From Conexibacter woesei Iso977N (GTDB taxonomy: Bacteria; Actinomycetota; Thermoleophilia; Solirubrobacterales; Solirubrobacteraceae), in the NCBI RefSeq assembly GCF_000424625.1, contig NZ_AUKG01000002.1, positions 1,426,001-1,490,000 of the forward strand: a stretch of 64,000 bases of DNA. The letters are read 5' to 3'. Position 1 is the first letter of the stretch; every line of letters begins with the position of its first letter. Shown piece after piece: positions 23,860 to 32,382 of this stretch. Below the pieces are notes generated by a model, which made no database searches, was not told the origin of the DNA, and was given only the letters and a program-made list of their open reading frames with translations. A program made the position numbers and the translations under genes.

Positions 23860-25324
23860 GGGTCGCCGCGATCGCGTCGCTCGTCACGACGGGCGCCGGG
23901 AGCGGGTCCGCGGTGCGGTACCGGTAGGTCGCCGTGGCCGCCGCCGCGCGCAGCGTCTTGACGAACGTCCCGTGCACGTCGGTCCTCACCCTCGCCAGCG
24001 TCACCCACGCACCGCTCGGCGACCGGCGCTGCAGCGCGACCGTGTGGAAGCGGCCCGGTCGGACCTGGCCCCAGAACCGGATCTGCGGCGCCCTGCTGAC
24101 GACGTCGGCGAAGAACGGGTGCTGGAAGCCCGCCAGCGCCGGCTTCGGCTTCCCGTTGGAGTACAACAACCCCGACTGCCAGCCCGCGTACTTCTTGCGC
24201 CCGGACCCGACCGACTTGACCGGCTCGTCCTGCCACTCGTACTGCACGAGCGTCCGGACGCGCGGGTCGCGCCACGCGATGTAGGCGGACTCCTGCAGCC
24301 AGCGCGACTGGCGCGCGACAGGGATCCCGTCGTAGGGATCGGGCGGCGACGTCTGGTAGCCGAACTCGTCGAGGTGCAGCGGCGCGTGCGCGCCGGTCGG
24401 CGTCGAGAAGCCGCGTGCCCGCTGCACGGAGTCCAGCGTCGTCTCCAGCTTCCTGAGGTCCGCGATGTTCGCGTCGTCGGTGTGCGGCGACGGCGTCTCC
24501 GGCGACGCCTTGATCGCGTGCGGGTGGTAGGCGAACCCGTCGATCCGCGCGGGCTGGAAGCCGCGGCAGCGCCCGGTCCGGACCGGCCTGTACCTCTCGT
24601 CCACGCACCCGAACGCCCGGATGAACGCCAGCGGGCGCAGCGGCCGGTTGCGCTGCACGGCGTCCTGCCCGCGCGGGGCCAGCGCGCCCGCGATCACCTG
24701 CGCGCCCGGGTCGGCGGTGTGGATCGCCGGGTAGGCGGCCCGGACGAGCTGGCGGTAGACGTGCGGCGCGACCGGTGAGCACCTGCCACCGGACGGCGGG
24801 CACTCCTGCTGGGGCTGCAGCCACAACGGCTGGTTGGGCTCGTTCCAGATGATGTACTGGTTGGCCACCCTGCCGTAGCGCCGCGCGACCGCGGTCGCGA
24901 ACGCGCCGAACTTCGCGGCGTCCGGCTCGTAGCGCGGGTTGCCCAGCGACGGCACGCGCGACGACCACACCGGTCCGGACCCCGTGACCTCCAGGATCGG
25001 CGTCATGTGGTTGGCGACCACCAGCGCGATCGCCCGGTCGGTCGTCGCCCAGTTGTACATGGGGTCGTTCGGGTCGGTCGGGTGGAAGCCGATCGGCATC
25101 GCCGGCGACAGCTGCCCCGGCGCGATCGCCACCCAGCGGACCTGGATGCGCACCGTGTCGATCCCGTCCGCCGCCCACTGCGCGACGATGCCCGGCGCCT
25201 TCTCCGGCGAGTACAGCAGCACGCCGTCGTCGGAGATCCCGACCTTCAGCGTCGGCGCGGCCGAGGCGGCGCCGGAGAAGGTGAGCAGGACGACGAGGGC
25301 GGCGAGCAGGCTGCGGAGGGGCAC
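23822..25324 (-). CDS. Secreted clan-A-like glycoside hydrolase
   Basis: A 500-residue exported protein with signal peptide MPLRSLLAALVVLLTFSGAASA (GTG start 25324; a TTG at 25357 would add 11 residues that suit a signal peptide less well). The TIM-barrel body has IIWNEPNQPLW, whose Asn-Glu pair fits the acid/base of GH5/GH39/GH42-like enzymes, and LHLDEFGYQTSP, whose Glu fits the nucleophile. A C-terminal beta-rich domain of about 90 residues (IRFWGQVRPGRFHTVALQ) may bind sugar or wall. The exact GH family and substrate are not assigned. Confidence 0.75.
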   Translation of the reverse strand: MPLRSLLAALVVLLTFSGAASAAPTLKVGISDDGVLLYSPEKAPGIVAQWAADGIDTVRIQVRWVAIAPGQLSPAMPIGFHPTDPNDPMYNWATTDRAIALVVANHMTPILEVTGSGPVWSSRVPSLGNPRYEPDAAKFGAFATAVARRYGRVANQYIIWNEPNQPLWLQPQQECPPSGGRCSPVAPHVYRQLVRAAYPAIHTADPGAQVIAGALAPRGQDAVQRNRPLRPLAFIRAFGCVDERYRPVRTGRCRGFQPARIDGFAYHPHAIKASPETPSPHTDDANIADLRKLETTLDSVQRARGFSTPTGAHAPLHLDEFGYQTSPPDPYDGIPVARQSRWLQESAYIAWRDPRVRTLVQYEWQDEPVKSVGSGRKKYAGWQSGLLYSNGKPKPALAGFQHPFFADVVSRAPQIRFWGQVRPGRFHTVALQRRSPSGAWVTLARVRTDVHGTFVKTLRAAAATATYRYRTADPLPAPVVTSDAIAATPRRTASRRAPAR

Positions 25325-25360
25325 CCGCCTCAGGATGGCAGGCGCCCCCGACCGCAAGAA

Positions 25361-25966
25361 CTACTTGGCGGCGGCGAAGCGCTCCGCGACCTTGGCCCAG
25401 TTGACCACGTTCCACCAGGCCTTCAGGTAGTCCGGGCGCTTGTTCTGGTACTTGAGGTAGTAGGCGTGCTCCCAGACGTCGTTGCCGAGCAGCGGCGTCT
25501 GGCCGTCGAGGATCGGCGAGTCCTGGTTGGACGTCTTGACGAGCTTGAGCTCGCCGCCGTCGAGGACGAGCCAGGTCCAGCCGGAGCCGAACTGCGTGAC
25601 GCCGTTGTCCTCGAACTTCGCCTGGAAGTCCGCGAACGAGCCGAAGGCGGCGTTGATCGCGTCGGCGAGCTCGCCGGTCGGCTCGCCGCCGCCGTCCGGG
25701 CTCATGTTCTCCCAGAACAGCGTGTGGTTGGCGTGGCCGCCGGCCTGGTTGCGCAGCGGCGTCTGCTTGTCGGCGGGCAGCGACGACAGGTTGGCGAGCA
25801 GCTCGTCGACGGGCTTGTCCTCGTAACCGGTGCCCTCGAGCGCCGCGTTGGCCTTGTCCACGTAGGCCTGGTGGTGCTTGTCGTGGTGCAGCTTCATCGT
25901 CGCCTCGTCGATGTGCGGCTCCAGCGCGTCGTAGGCGTACGGCAGATCAGGGACGGAGTAGGGCAT
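25361..25966 (-). CDS. sodA: Superoxide dismutase (Fe/Mn)
   Basis: A 201-residue enzyme that dismutes superoxide. Metal ligands are His in [12 protein letters not shown], His in [10 protein letters not shown], and Asp and His in [14 protein letters not shown]. The GGHANH and GSGWTWLVL context resembles Mn-preferring enzymes, but this cannot decide the metal. The start is ATG 25966 with AAGGAGA 8 nt upstream, a strong ribosome-binding site. There is no signal peptide. Confidence 0.96.
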   Translation of the reverse strand: MPYSVPDLPYAYDALEPHIDEATMKLHHDKHHQAYVDKANAALEGTGYEDKPVDELLANLSSLPADKQTPLRNQAGGHANHTLFWENMSPDGGGEPTGELADAINAAFGSFADFQAKFEDNGVTQFGSGWTWLVLDGGELKLVKTSNQDSPILDGQTPLLGNDVWEHAYYLKYQNKRPDYLKAWWNVVNWAKVAERFAAAK

Positions 25967-26049
25967 GAGGGTCTCCTTGGGAGATCGGGGTTCTTGGTCC
26001 TGTCCTTTCCCGAAACATATCCACCTGCACATCCGTCCCGGCCTTCACA

Positions 26050-27882
26050 ATGCCGATCGCCATGCACGGACGCACGATCGCGCTCGCCGGAGCGCTGCTC
26101 TCCCTCGCCCTCACGACGGCCACCGCGAGCGCCGACGAGACCCTGACGACCGCCCAGCCCGCGGCCCACGACGGCGTCGTGACGAGCTTCACGCTCGGCA
26201 ACGCCGCGACGCTCGACGGCGTCCGCCTGCGCAGCGTGCAGGCCCTCGGCGGCGGCAGCGTCACCACGGCGACCTCCGACCCGCTGACGATCGGCCCGGG
26301 TGAGCGCGTCACGCTGCGCCTGCCGATCGCCCAGGGCGGCACGCTGGAGGTCACCGGCGCGTCGGGCACGACCACCCTGCAGGCCGACGTCGAACCGGAC
26401 GGCGACGGCGACGGCTACGGCGACGTCACCCAGGACCTCTGTCCGAACGACTTCACCTCGCAGGCGCGCCCGTGCCCAGGGAGCGCGACCGTCGGGTCCG
26501 CGCTGACGCTCGCGCCCGACCCGCGCGGGTTCTCCGGCAGCGCCAGCCCGATGGAGGCGATGCAGTCGTCTCAGGCGACGGTCTTCCTCCAGGCGGGGGT
26601 GCTGACGCGCTTCCGCCTGCGGGCGGCGCCGGCGGCCGGCGACACGGTCGTCCAGGTCCTCCGTCCCACCGACAGCTCCCGCACGAGGTTCACGGTCGCC
26701 GCCGAGAGCGCGCCGGTGCCCGCGACCGACGGCGGCGTCGTCACCGTGCCGGCGAGCATCCCGGTCCAGCCGGGCGACACGCTCGCCGCGCGCTCGGCCA
26801 CGGGCGACCTCGGCGCGGTCGCCTACGTCGCGGGCGATCAGCTCGACACGCAGCAGCCGCCCGCGACCGCGAGCAACCACCAGAGCTTCACGACCGGCAG
26901 CCACTACGCCGACCGGCGCCTGCTCGTCCAGGCCGATGTCGAGTCCGACCTCGACGGCGACGGCAAGGGCGACGCGACCCAGGACCACGCGGACCTCCAG
27001 CTGACCGGCAGCGGCCCGGCGACCACGGTCGGCGCGGGCGACACGATCACCCAGACCCTCACGGTCCGCAACGCCGGGCCCGACCCCGCGTTGAAGGTCG
27101 TCCTCAGCTTCAGCACCAACGGTGCCTTTCCCGACGGCCCCGCCGGTGTCGCGTGCGCCGGCGGGTCGCCGTACGGCGGGTTCGCCGACTCGTGCTCGGT
27201 CGATCGCCTCGCGGCCGGCGCGAGCTTCACCATCACCATGAGCAGCCCGGCCGCCGCGATCCCGATCACCGGCGCGGACATCACGACCCGCGCGCGAGCC
27301 GATGCGCTCACCGGCGATCCCGACACCACCAACAACGCCGCGACCGTCACCTCGACCCGCGCGCAGCCGCCGTTCGTCTACAACAACCCGCCGCCGGCCG
27401 GCACGCAGCAGCCGTTCGTCGTGATCGCCTGCGCCAACGTCGTCAAGGGCACGCGTGACGACGACGTGCTGCGTGGCACGGTCTTCGGCGACCGGCTCGT
27501 CGGCGGCGACGGCGCCGACCTGCTCAGGGGCGATGCCGGCAACGACTGCCTGGAGGGTGGCAGCGGCAACGACGTCCTCGACGGCGGCAACGGCGACGAC
27601 CGCCTGACCGGCGGCAACGGCAACGATCGCCTGACCGGCGGCAACGGCAACGACAGGCTCACCGGCGGGCGCGGCAACGACAAGCTGTCCGGCGGCAACG
27701 GCAACGACATCATCTCGCCCGGCGCGGGCAAGGACACCATCTCGGGCGGGCCGGGCAATGACACCATCAACTCGGTCGACGGCGTCCGGGAGACCGTCGA
27801 CTGCGGCAGCGGGCGCGACACGGTCCGTGCCGACCGCCGGGACCACCTGGTCCACTGCGAGAGGATCACGCGCAAGCGCTGA
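26050..27882 (+). CDS. Secreted RTX-type calcium-binding repeat protein
   Basis: A 610-residue exported protein with signal peptide MPIAMHGRTIALAGALL...ASA. Residues about 117-135 hold DGDGDGYGDVTQDLCPND, a thrombospondin-3-like calcium loop; DLDGDGKGDATQDH at about 300 is a second. A DUF11-like beta domain follows (VGAGDTITQTLTVRNAGPDP). The C-terminal 140 residues contain at least eight GGxGxDxLx nonapeptides, the RTX beta-roll (GGNGNDRLTGGNGNDRLTGG). No catalytic domain is visible, so a calcium-folded surface or adhesive role is likely. ATG 26062 is an alternative start. Confidence 0.87.
   Translation: MPIAMHGRTIALAGALLSLALTTATASADETLTTAQPAAHDGVVTSFTLGNAATLDGVRLRSVQALGGGSVTTATSDPLTIGPGERVTLRLPIAQGGTLEVTGASGTTTLQADVEPDGDGDGYGDVTQDLCPNDFTSQARPCPGSATVGSALTLAPDPRGFSGSASPMEAMQSSQATVFLQAGVLTRFRLRAAPAAGDTVVQVLRPTDSSRTRFTVAAESAPVPATDGGVVTVPASIPVQPGDTLAARSATGDLGAVAYVAGDQLDTQQPPATASNHQSFTTGSHYADRRLLVQADVESDLDGDGKGDATQDHADLQLTGSGPATTVGAGDTITQTLTVRNAGPDPALKVVLSFSTNGAFPDGPAGVACAGGSPYGGFADSCSVDRLAAGASFTITMSSPAAAIPITGADITTRARADALTGDPDTTNNAATVTSTRAQPPFVYNNPPPAGTQQPFVVIACANVVKGTRDDDVLRGTVFGDRLVGGDGADLLRGDAGNDCLEGGSGNDVLDGGNGDDRLTGGNGNDRLTGGNGNDRLTGGRGNDKLSGGNGNDIISPGAGKDTISGGPGNDTINSVDGVRETVDCGSGRDTVRADRRDHLVHCERITRKR
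27594..27710 (+). repeat. 27-bp tandem repeat encoding RTX nonapeptide pairs
   Basis: About four tandem copies of a 27-bp unit (GGCAACGGCAACGATCGCCT...) inside the RTX gene encode (G/R)GNDRLTGG-type steps. Copies differ at a few third positions, so recent slippage expansion is likely. Confidence 0.7.
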
Positions 27883-27883
27883 G

Positions 27884-27917
27884 CGCGCGGCGGGTTCGAG
27901 CCGAGCCGCGCCGCGCG
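27884..27917 (+). terminator. Terminator hairpin after the RTX gene
   Basis: CGCGCGGCG (27884-27892) pairs perfectly with CGCCGCGCG (27909-27917) around a 16-nt loop, directly after the RTX stop codon. Confidence 0.6.
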
Positions 27918-27929
27918 GGCGCCGCCGCG

Positions 27930-27935
27930 TATCGT
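27930..27935 (+). promoter_or_regulatory. -10-like box of proS (leaderless type)
   Basis: TATCGT ends 7 nt before ATG 27943, with no ribosome-binding site between. Confidence 0.45.
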
Positions 27936-27942
27936 CCGCTCC

Positions 27943-29616
27943 ATGCGCATGAGCCAGCTCTTCCTGCCGACCGAGCGTCAGCCCCCGGCCGACGCGGAGG
28001 CGCTCTCGCACAAGCTGATGGTTCGAGCCGGGCTGGTCCGCCAGCTCGGCGCGGGCCTGTGGACGTGGCTGCCCGCGGGCTGGCGCACCCACCAGCGCGT
28101 CGTCCAGATCGTGCGCGAGGAGATCGACGCGATCGGCGGCCAGGAGATGCTGATGCCGGTCCTGCAGCCCGCCGAGCTGTGGAAGCGCTCCGGGCGCTAC
28201 GACGCGATCGGCGGCGAGCTGTTCCGGCTCAAGGACCGCAAGAACGCCGACATGGTCCTGGCGATGACGCACGAGGAGGCGGTGACCTACCACGCCGCCC
28301 AGAACGTGCGCTCCTACCGCGACCTGCCGATGATCCTGTACCACTTCCAGGTCAAGGAGCGCGACGAGCCGCGGCCCCGCGCCGGCGTGCTCCGGACGCG
28401 CGAGTTCATCATGAAGGACTCGTACTCCTTCGACCGCGACCAGGAGGGGCTGGACGCCGCCTACGAGCGCCACCGCGGCGCCTACGCGCGGATCTACGAC
28501 CGCTGCGGGCTGGAGTGGTTCGAGTGCCAGTCCGACGTCGGGATGATGGGCGGCACGGTCGCCCACGAGTACATGGCGCCCTGCGCGGCGGGCGAGGACG
28601 ACGTCGTCCTCGCGCCCAACTACTCCGCGAACCTCGAGATCGCCAGCGCCGACCCCCAGCCCGTGCCCGCGCTGCCGGACCGCGTCAGCGGCGTCCTGCA
28701 GACCCCGGGCCAGACGACGATCGAGGCGGTCGCCGGCGGCCTCGACGTGCAGACCGGGAACTTGTTGAAGGCCTTGCCCGTCGTCGGCGAGAGCAACGGC
28801 CTCGTGGTCATCTTCGTCCGCGGCGACCACCAGTTCGGCGAGATCAAGCTCAACAACGCGCTCGGCGAGCGGATGCGCCCCGCCAAGGAAGACGACCTCG
28901 AGAGGGCCGGACTGCTCGCGGGCTACATCGGGCCCGGCAGCGGCGCGCGCGAGCTCTACGACGCGGCGGTCACGCCCGGTCGCTACGTCGCGGGCAACAA
29001 CGCGGCCAACGAGCATGTTGTCGTCGAAGTCATCGACGGCGAGCGGATCGACGTCCGGACCGTGGTGGCGGGCGACACGATCGGCGGCACCGAGGTCCGG
29101 ATCGAGCCCGCGATCGAGATCGGCAACATCTTCCAGCTCGGCACGCGCTACAGCGTCCCGCTCGGCCTGACCTACCTCGACACGCAGGGCAGGGAGCACC
29201 CCGTCGTCATGGGCTCCTACGGGATCGGCCCCGCGCGCATCGCGGCGGCCGCCGTCGAGCAGTTCAACGACGACCGCGGGATCTGCTGGCCCAAGTCGAT
29301 CGCGCCGTTCGACGTCGAGGTCGTCGCGCTCGGCAAGCCCGGCACCCAGGAGCAGGAGGTCGCCGCGCGCGTCTACGAGCAGCTCGTCGCGTCCGGCTTC
29401 TCCACGCTCCTGGACGACCGCGCCTCCGGCACCGGCGAGAAGTTCGCCGACGCCGAGCTGCTCGGCGCGCCGCTGCGGCTGACGATCGGCAGGCGCTCGG
29501 TCGAGTCCGGCGCCGCCGAGGCCCAGATCCGCCGCGGCCAGAAGGACGTCGAGGGCGGCGTGTCCCTGACCGAGACCGCGGAGGCGGTCCGCGCCCTGTG
29601 GCCCGAGATCGCCTGA
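27943..29616 (+). CDS. proS: Prolyl-tRNA synthetase (bacterial type)
   Basis: Class II aminoacyl-tRNA synthetase of 557 residues that charges tRNA-Pro. Motif 1 region (LVRQLGAGLWTWLPAG), TxE loop (AMTHEEAVTYH), motif 2 FQVKERDEPRPRAGVLRTRE and motif 3 GSYGIGPARIAAA are visible. An insertion (editing/INS) domain lies between motifs 2 and 3 (about 225-390), as in the long bacterial form. A C-terminal anticodon-binding domain starts near DVEVVALG. ATG 27949 (MSQLF) is an alternative start. Confidence 0.96.
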   Translation: MRMSQLFLPTERQPPADAEALSHKLMVRAGLVRQLGAGLWTWLPAGWRTHQRVVQIVREEIDAIGGQEMLMPVLQPAELWKRSGRYDAIGGELFRLKDRKNADMVLAMTHEEAVTYHAAQNVRSYRDLPMILYHFQVKERDEPRPRAGVLRTREFIMKDSYSFDRDQEGLDAAYERHRGAYARIYDRCGLEWFECQSDVGMMGGTVAHEYMAPCAAGEDDVVLAPNYSANLEIASADPQPVPALPDRVSGVLQTPGQTTIEAVAGGLDVQTGNLLKALPVVGESNGLVVIFVRGDHQFGEIKLNNALGERMRPAKEDDLERAGLLAGYIGPGSGARELYDAAVTPGRYVAGNNAANEHVVVEVIDGERIDVRTVVAGDTIGGTEVRIEPAIEIGNIFQLGTRYSVPLGLTYLDTQGREHPVVMGSYGIGPARIAAAAVEQFNDDRGICWPKSIAPFDVEVVALGKPGTQEQEVAARVYEQLVASGFSTLLDDRASGTGEKFADAELLGAPLRLTIGRRSVESGAAEAQIRRGQKDVEGGVSLTETAEAVRALWPEIA

Positions 29617-30221
29617 CCTTCCGCCGCTTCTCCGGGCTGGACCGCTCCGGCCCGCCGCCGCCGCAGACGCGCAGCGACGCGCCGTGGAACGTCTGGACGA
29701 TCCCCAACGCGATCGGCTTCTTCCGCCTGGCGCTGATCTTCCCCATGCTGATCCTGGGGCTGAGCAGCGAGAACGGGACCGACGCGCTGCCGGCGATTCT
29801 GTTCGCGGTGATCTCGTGGAGCGACTACGCCGACGGGATCGCCGCGCGCGTGACCGGCCAGTACAGCCGCTTCGGCGCGCTGCTGGACCCGGTCGTCGAT
29901 CGCATGCTCGTGATCTCCGGCGTGATCATCTGCTGGAAGTTCGAGACGCTGCCGCGCTGGGGAATCGCGATCCTCGTCGCCCGCGAGCTGTACCTGCTGC
30001 TCGCCGGCCAGTTCGCGCTGCGCCACGGCGTCGAGCTGAGGATCAACTGGTGGGGCCGCTGGGGCGTGTGGCCGACGATGAGCGCGATCTTCTTCGCGAT
30101 GGCCGGCGTCAGCACGCTCGCGCACGTCCTGTTCTACGTCGGTCTGGCCCTCAGTTTGATCGCGGCTGTCGTCTATACGCGGGACGCGGTGTCCGCAACG
30201 AAGGCTGCACCCTCAAGTTGA
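29598..30221 (+). CDS. CDP-alcohol phosphatidyltransferase (PgsA-like)
   Basis: Membrane enzyme of about 207 residues that swaps CMP from CDP-diacylglycerol for an alcohol such as glycerol phosphate or inositol phosphate. The family motif DG-x2-AR-x8-G-x3-D-x3-D is intact (ADGIAARVTGQYSRFGALLD then PVVD). Four to five membrane segments follow. GTG 29598, inside proS, has GGAGG 13 nt upstream; a CTG at 29613 overlapping the proS stop (CTGA) is the alternative. The exact alcohol is not readable; phosphatidylglycerophosphate synthase is the closest guess. Confidence 0.85.
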   Translation: MARDRLTFRRFSGLDRSGPPPPQTRSDAPWNVWTIPNAIGFFRLALIFPMLILGLSSENGTDALPAILFAVISWSDYADGIAARVTGQYSRFGALLDPVVDRMLVISGVIICWKFETLPRWGIAILVARELYLLLAGQFALRHGVELRINWWGRWGVWPTMSAIFFAMAGVSTLAHVLFYVGLALSLIAAVVYTRDAVSATKAAPSS

Positions 30222-30228
30222 GCTTGAG
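30212..30228. promoter_or_regulatory. CTCAAG-TTGAG-CTTGAG element before the RsiG-like gene
   Basis: A 6-bp inverted repeat with a 5-nt spacer spans the end of the CDP-alcohol transferase gene. Its right half overlaps a -35-like TTGAGC (30224-30229), placed 16 bp before TATTCT (30246-30251). Compare the palindrome at 20283-20300. Confidence 0.4.
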
Positions 30229-30245
30229 CGGCGGCCCACCGCTGC

Positions 30246-30279
30246 TATTCTCGCCCCGGCCCGCCCTCAGGAGGAGAAG
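30246..30279 (+). promoter_or_regulatory. Promoter and strong ribosome-binding site of the RsiG-like gene
   Basis: TATTCT (30246-30251) is a -10-like box. The purine-rich AGGAGGAGAAGG (about 30269-30280) lies about 10 nt before ATG 30290. Unlike many genes here, this one clearly has a leader and a Shine-Dalgarno. Confidence 0.6.
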
Positions 30280-30289
30280 GACCAACACC

Positions 30290-30550
30290 ATGGACACGTT
30301 CCCCGATCTCGGATCGCTCTCGGACCAGGAGCTGAAGGACCTCATCCAGCAGCTGACCGAGGAGGAGGTCGACATCTCCTACCGCCGTCGCATCCTGCAT
30401 GGAAAGATCGACATCTTGCGCGCAGAGCTGGTCAACCGCCTGCGCAAGCGTCACGAGGGTGGCGAGGAGGTCATCACCGGTGCCGACGTGCAGCGCCTGA
30501 CCGACATCCTCGCGGGCCGCGCCGCCGGCGACGAGCCGGCGGCCGAGTAA
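30290..30550 (+). CDS. rsiG: RsiG-like anti-sigma protein, candidate c-di-GMP binder
   Basis: An 86-residue, almost wholly helical, acidic protein. Residues 26-41 read EVDISYRRRILHGKID, fitting the RsiG signature E-x3-S-x2-R-x3-Q-x3-D except that His37 replaces Gln. Streptomyces RsiG carries two such helices and holds WhiG inactive when bound to c-di-GMP; single-motif homodimeric forms are known in deep-branching actinobacteria. Here only one motif is present, so a homodimer would be needed. No WhiG-type sigma gene lies in the window. It leads the GarA/FtsR-like pair. The assignment rests on this motif and the helical context. Confidence 0.75.
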   Translation: MDTFPDLGSLSDQELKDLIQQLTEEEVDISYRRRILHGKIDILRAELVNRLRKRHEGGEEVITGADVQRLTDILAGRAAGDEPAAE

Positions 30551-30582
30551 GGCCGGCGGGGGAGCGGAGGGCGCGGAGCCCC

Positions 30583-31059
30583 ATGGCGCGCAACTGCCCG
30601 GAATGCGGGTTCCAGAACGCTGACGGCGCGAACTTCTGCCAGCGCTGCGGGGCGTCCATCGGTCCCGAGGCCGAGCATCCCGAGTCGTCGTCGACCGCGA
30701 CCTACCGGATCGACGAGACCGGCGAGCTGGTCCCGGTCGAGATCGAGGACGTCGTCGCCCAGGGCGGCGGCGCGGCGCTCGTCGTGCGTGCCGGTGGCGG
30801 CCGTGTCGGCGAGTCGTTCGCGCTCGAGGGCGACCGGATGACGATCGGCCGGCGCCCGGACTCCGACGTCTTCCTCGACGACGTCACGGTGTCGCGTGAC
30901 CACGCGCTGATCGTCCGGCGCGGCGACGAGTTCCACCTCGACGACCTCGGGTCGCTGAACGGGACCTACGTCAACCGTCGCCGGATCGAGACGCACCACC
31001 TCGCCGACGGCGACGAGCTGCAGGTCGGCAAGTACAAGCTCACGTTCCTCTCGCGCTGA
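30583..31059 (+). CDS. Zinc-ribbon plus FHA-domain protein (GarA-like)
   Basis: A 158-residue protein with an N-terminal zinc ribbon (CPECGFQNADGANFCQRCG, about 5-23), an STATYRID segment in the place of the kinase-phosphorylated Thr motif of GarA, and an FHA domain (about 65-158; MTIGRRPDSDVFLDD, VSRDHALI, GSLNGTYVNRR) that should bind phosphothreonine. GarA controls TCA-cycle and glutamate flux under Ser/Thr kinases in mycobacteria. Position just before an FtsR-like MerR protein matches the garA-ftsR order; the stop overlaps the next ATG (ATGA-like, TGATG). Confidence 0.87.
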   Translation: MARNCPECGFQNADGANFCQRCGASIGPEAEHPESSSTATYRIDETGELVPVEIEDVVAQGGGAALVVRAGGGRVGESFALEGDRMTIGRRPDSDVFLDDVTVSRDHALIVRRGDEFHLDDLGSLNGTYVNRRRIETHHLADGDELQVGKYKLTFLSR

Positions 31060-31823
31060 TGGCTGCCGTGGAAGAGGAGCGACCGACCGCAGCCACCGAC
31101 GACCGCCCCGGCAAGGCGATGACGATCGGCGCGGTCTGCAAGCAGCTCGGCCAGGAGTTCCCGGACATCTCGATCTCGAAGATCCGGTACCTGGAGGACC
31201 AGAAGCTGCTGGAGCCGCGGCGCACGCCGGGCGGCTACCGCCTGTACGCGCAGGCCGACGTCGCGCGCCTGCGCACGATCCTGCGCATGCAGCGTGACGA
31301 GTTCCTGCCGCTGCGCGTCATCAGGCAGGAGCTGGCCTCGGGCCGGATCGACGGCGCCGAGCCCGGCGTCCCGCAGCCGTCGGAGGACTCCGCGGGCGAC
31401 CCGTCGCGCGCACGCCGGCGGCCGAGCGTCTCGGTGACCGGCGGCGGCGCGCTGTACTCGCTCGACGACGTCGTCGAGGACACGCGCGCGGACCCGAGGC
31501 TGATCGCCGAGCTCGAGGAGTACGGCGTCGTCAGGGGCGAGAACCGCGCCGGGACCAAGTACTACGACGAGACCGAGCGCGAGATCGTGCGCGCCGTCAC
31601 CGAGCTGGCGAGGTACGGCGTCGGCGGGCGCAACCTGCGGGCGTTCCGGACCAGCGCCGACCGCGAGGCCGCGTTGCTGCAGCAGATCCTCGCGCCCGCG
31701 CTGCGCTCCCGCAACGTCGAGCGCCGCAAGGAGGCCGTCGAGGCGCTGGAGAACCTCGCGGCCGTCACGACGCACCTCAAGCACCTGCTGCTCATCCGGG
31801 ATCTCCGGAAGATCGTCGGCTAG
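31059..31823 (+). CDS. MerR-family regulator, FtsR-like
   Basis: A 254-residue regulator. The MerR helix-turn-helix (about 15-90; ISISKIRYLEDQKLLEPRRTPGGYRLY) is followed by a linker rich in Ser/Arg/Pro and a long C-terminal domain with NVERRKEAVEALENLAAVTTHLKHLLL. This architecture matches actinobacterial FtsR/Rv1828, which activates ftsZ in Corynebacterium. The position after the FHA gene supports this. No metal-binding Cys cluster is seen. Confidence 0.85.
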   Translation: MAAVEEERPTAATDDRPGKAMTIGAVCKQLGQEFPDISISKIRYLEDQKLLEPRRTPGGYRLYAQADVARLRTILRMQRDEFLPLRVIRQELASGRIDGAEPGVPQPSEDSAGDPSRARRRPSVSVTGGGALYSLDDVVEDTRADPRLIAELEEYGVVRGENRAGTKYYDETEREIVRAVTELARYGVGGRNLRAFRTSADREAALLQQILAPALRSRNVERRKEAVEALENLAAVTTHLKHLLLIRDLRKIVG

Positions 31824-31835
31824 AGCGAGGACATC

Positions 31836-32363
31836 ATGTCGGTCGACATCGAGTCGTTCGTCCGCGACATCCAGGACTTCCCGAAGCCGGGGATCGTCTT
31901 CAAGGACATCACGCCGGTGCTGGCGTCGGCGCAGGCGCTGGACGCCGCGGTCACGCAGCTGGCCGAGCCGGTGCGGGACCTGAACGTGGACGTGGTCGTC
32001 GGCGCCGAGGCGCGCGGCTTCCTGCTCGGCGCCGCGCTGGCGCGCGAGCTGGGCGCGGGCTTCGTCCTGGCGCGCAAGCCCGGCAAGCTGCCGCACGAGA
32101 CCGTCCGGGCCGAGTACCTCCTGGAGTACGGCACCGACGCGCTGGAGCTGCACACCGACGCGGTCGCGGAGGGCGCGCGCGTGCTCGTCCACGACGACCT
32201 GCTGGCGACCGGTGGCACGGCGCGGGCGCTGTGCGAGCTGGTCGAGCAGCTCGGCGGCACGGTCGTCGGCTGCTCGTTCCTGATCGAGCTGGGCTTCCTC
32301 GGCGGCCGCCAGCGGCTGGCCGGGTACGACGTCCGGTCGATCCTGCGCTACGACGACGAGTGA
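31836..32363 (+). CDS. apt: Adenine phosphoribosyltransferase
   Basis: A 175-residue purine salvage enzyme converting adenine and PRPP to AMP. The N-terminal RDIQDFPKPGIVFKDITPVL, VVGAEARGFLLGAALA and the PRPP loop VLVHDDLLATGGTA are diagnostic. ATG 31836 is 12 nt after the MerR stop with GAGCGAGGA upstream. Confidence 0.95.
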   Translation: MSVDIESFVRDIQDFPKPGIVFKDITPVLASAQALDAAVTQLAEPVRDLNVDVVVGAEARGFLLGAALARELGAGFVLARKPGKLPHETVRAEYLLEYGTDALELHTDAVAEGARVLVHDDLLATGGTARALCELVEQLGGTVVGCSFLIELGFLGGRQRLAGYDVRSILRYDDE

Positions 32364-32382
32364 CCGGGGACGCGCTGCCGCC

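Noticed and set aside
27594-27710. Tandem 27-bp repeats considered as a CRISPR or minisatellite
   Set aside because: They are in frame and encode RTX nonapeptides; no spacers are present.
25894-29199. 1101-codon minus-strand open frame over the RTX and proS genes
   Set aside because: It is antisense to a signal-peptide/RTX gene and to proS; the sequence is low-complexity and lacks domain signals.
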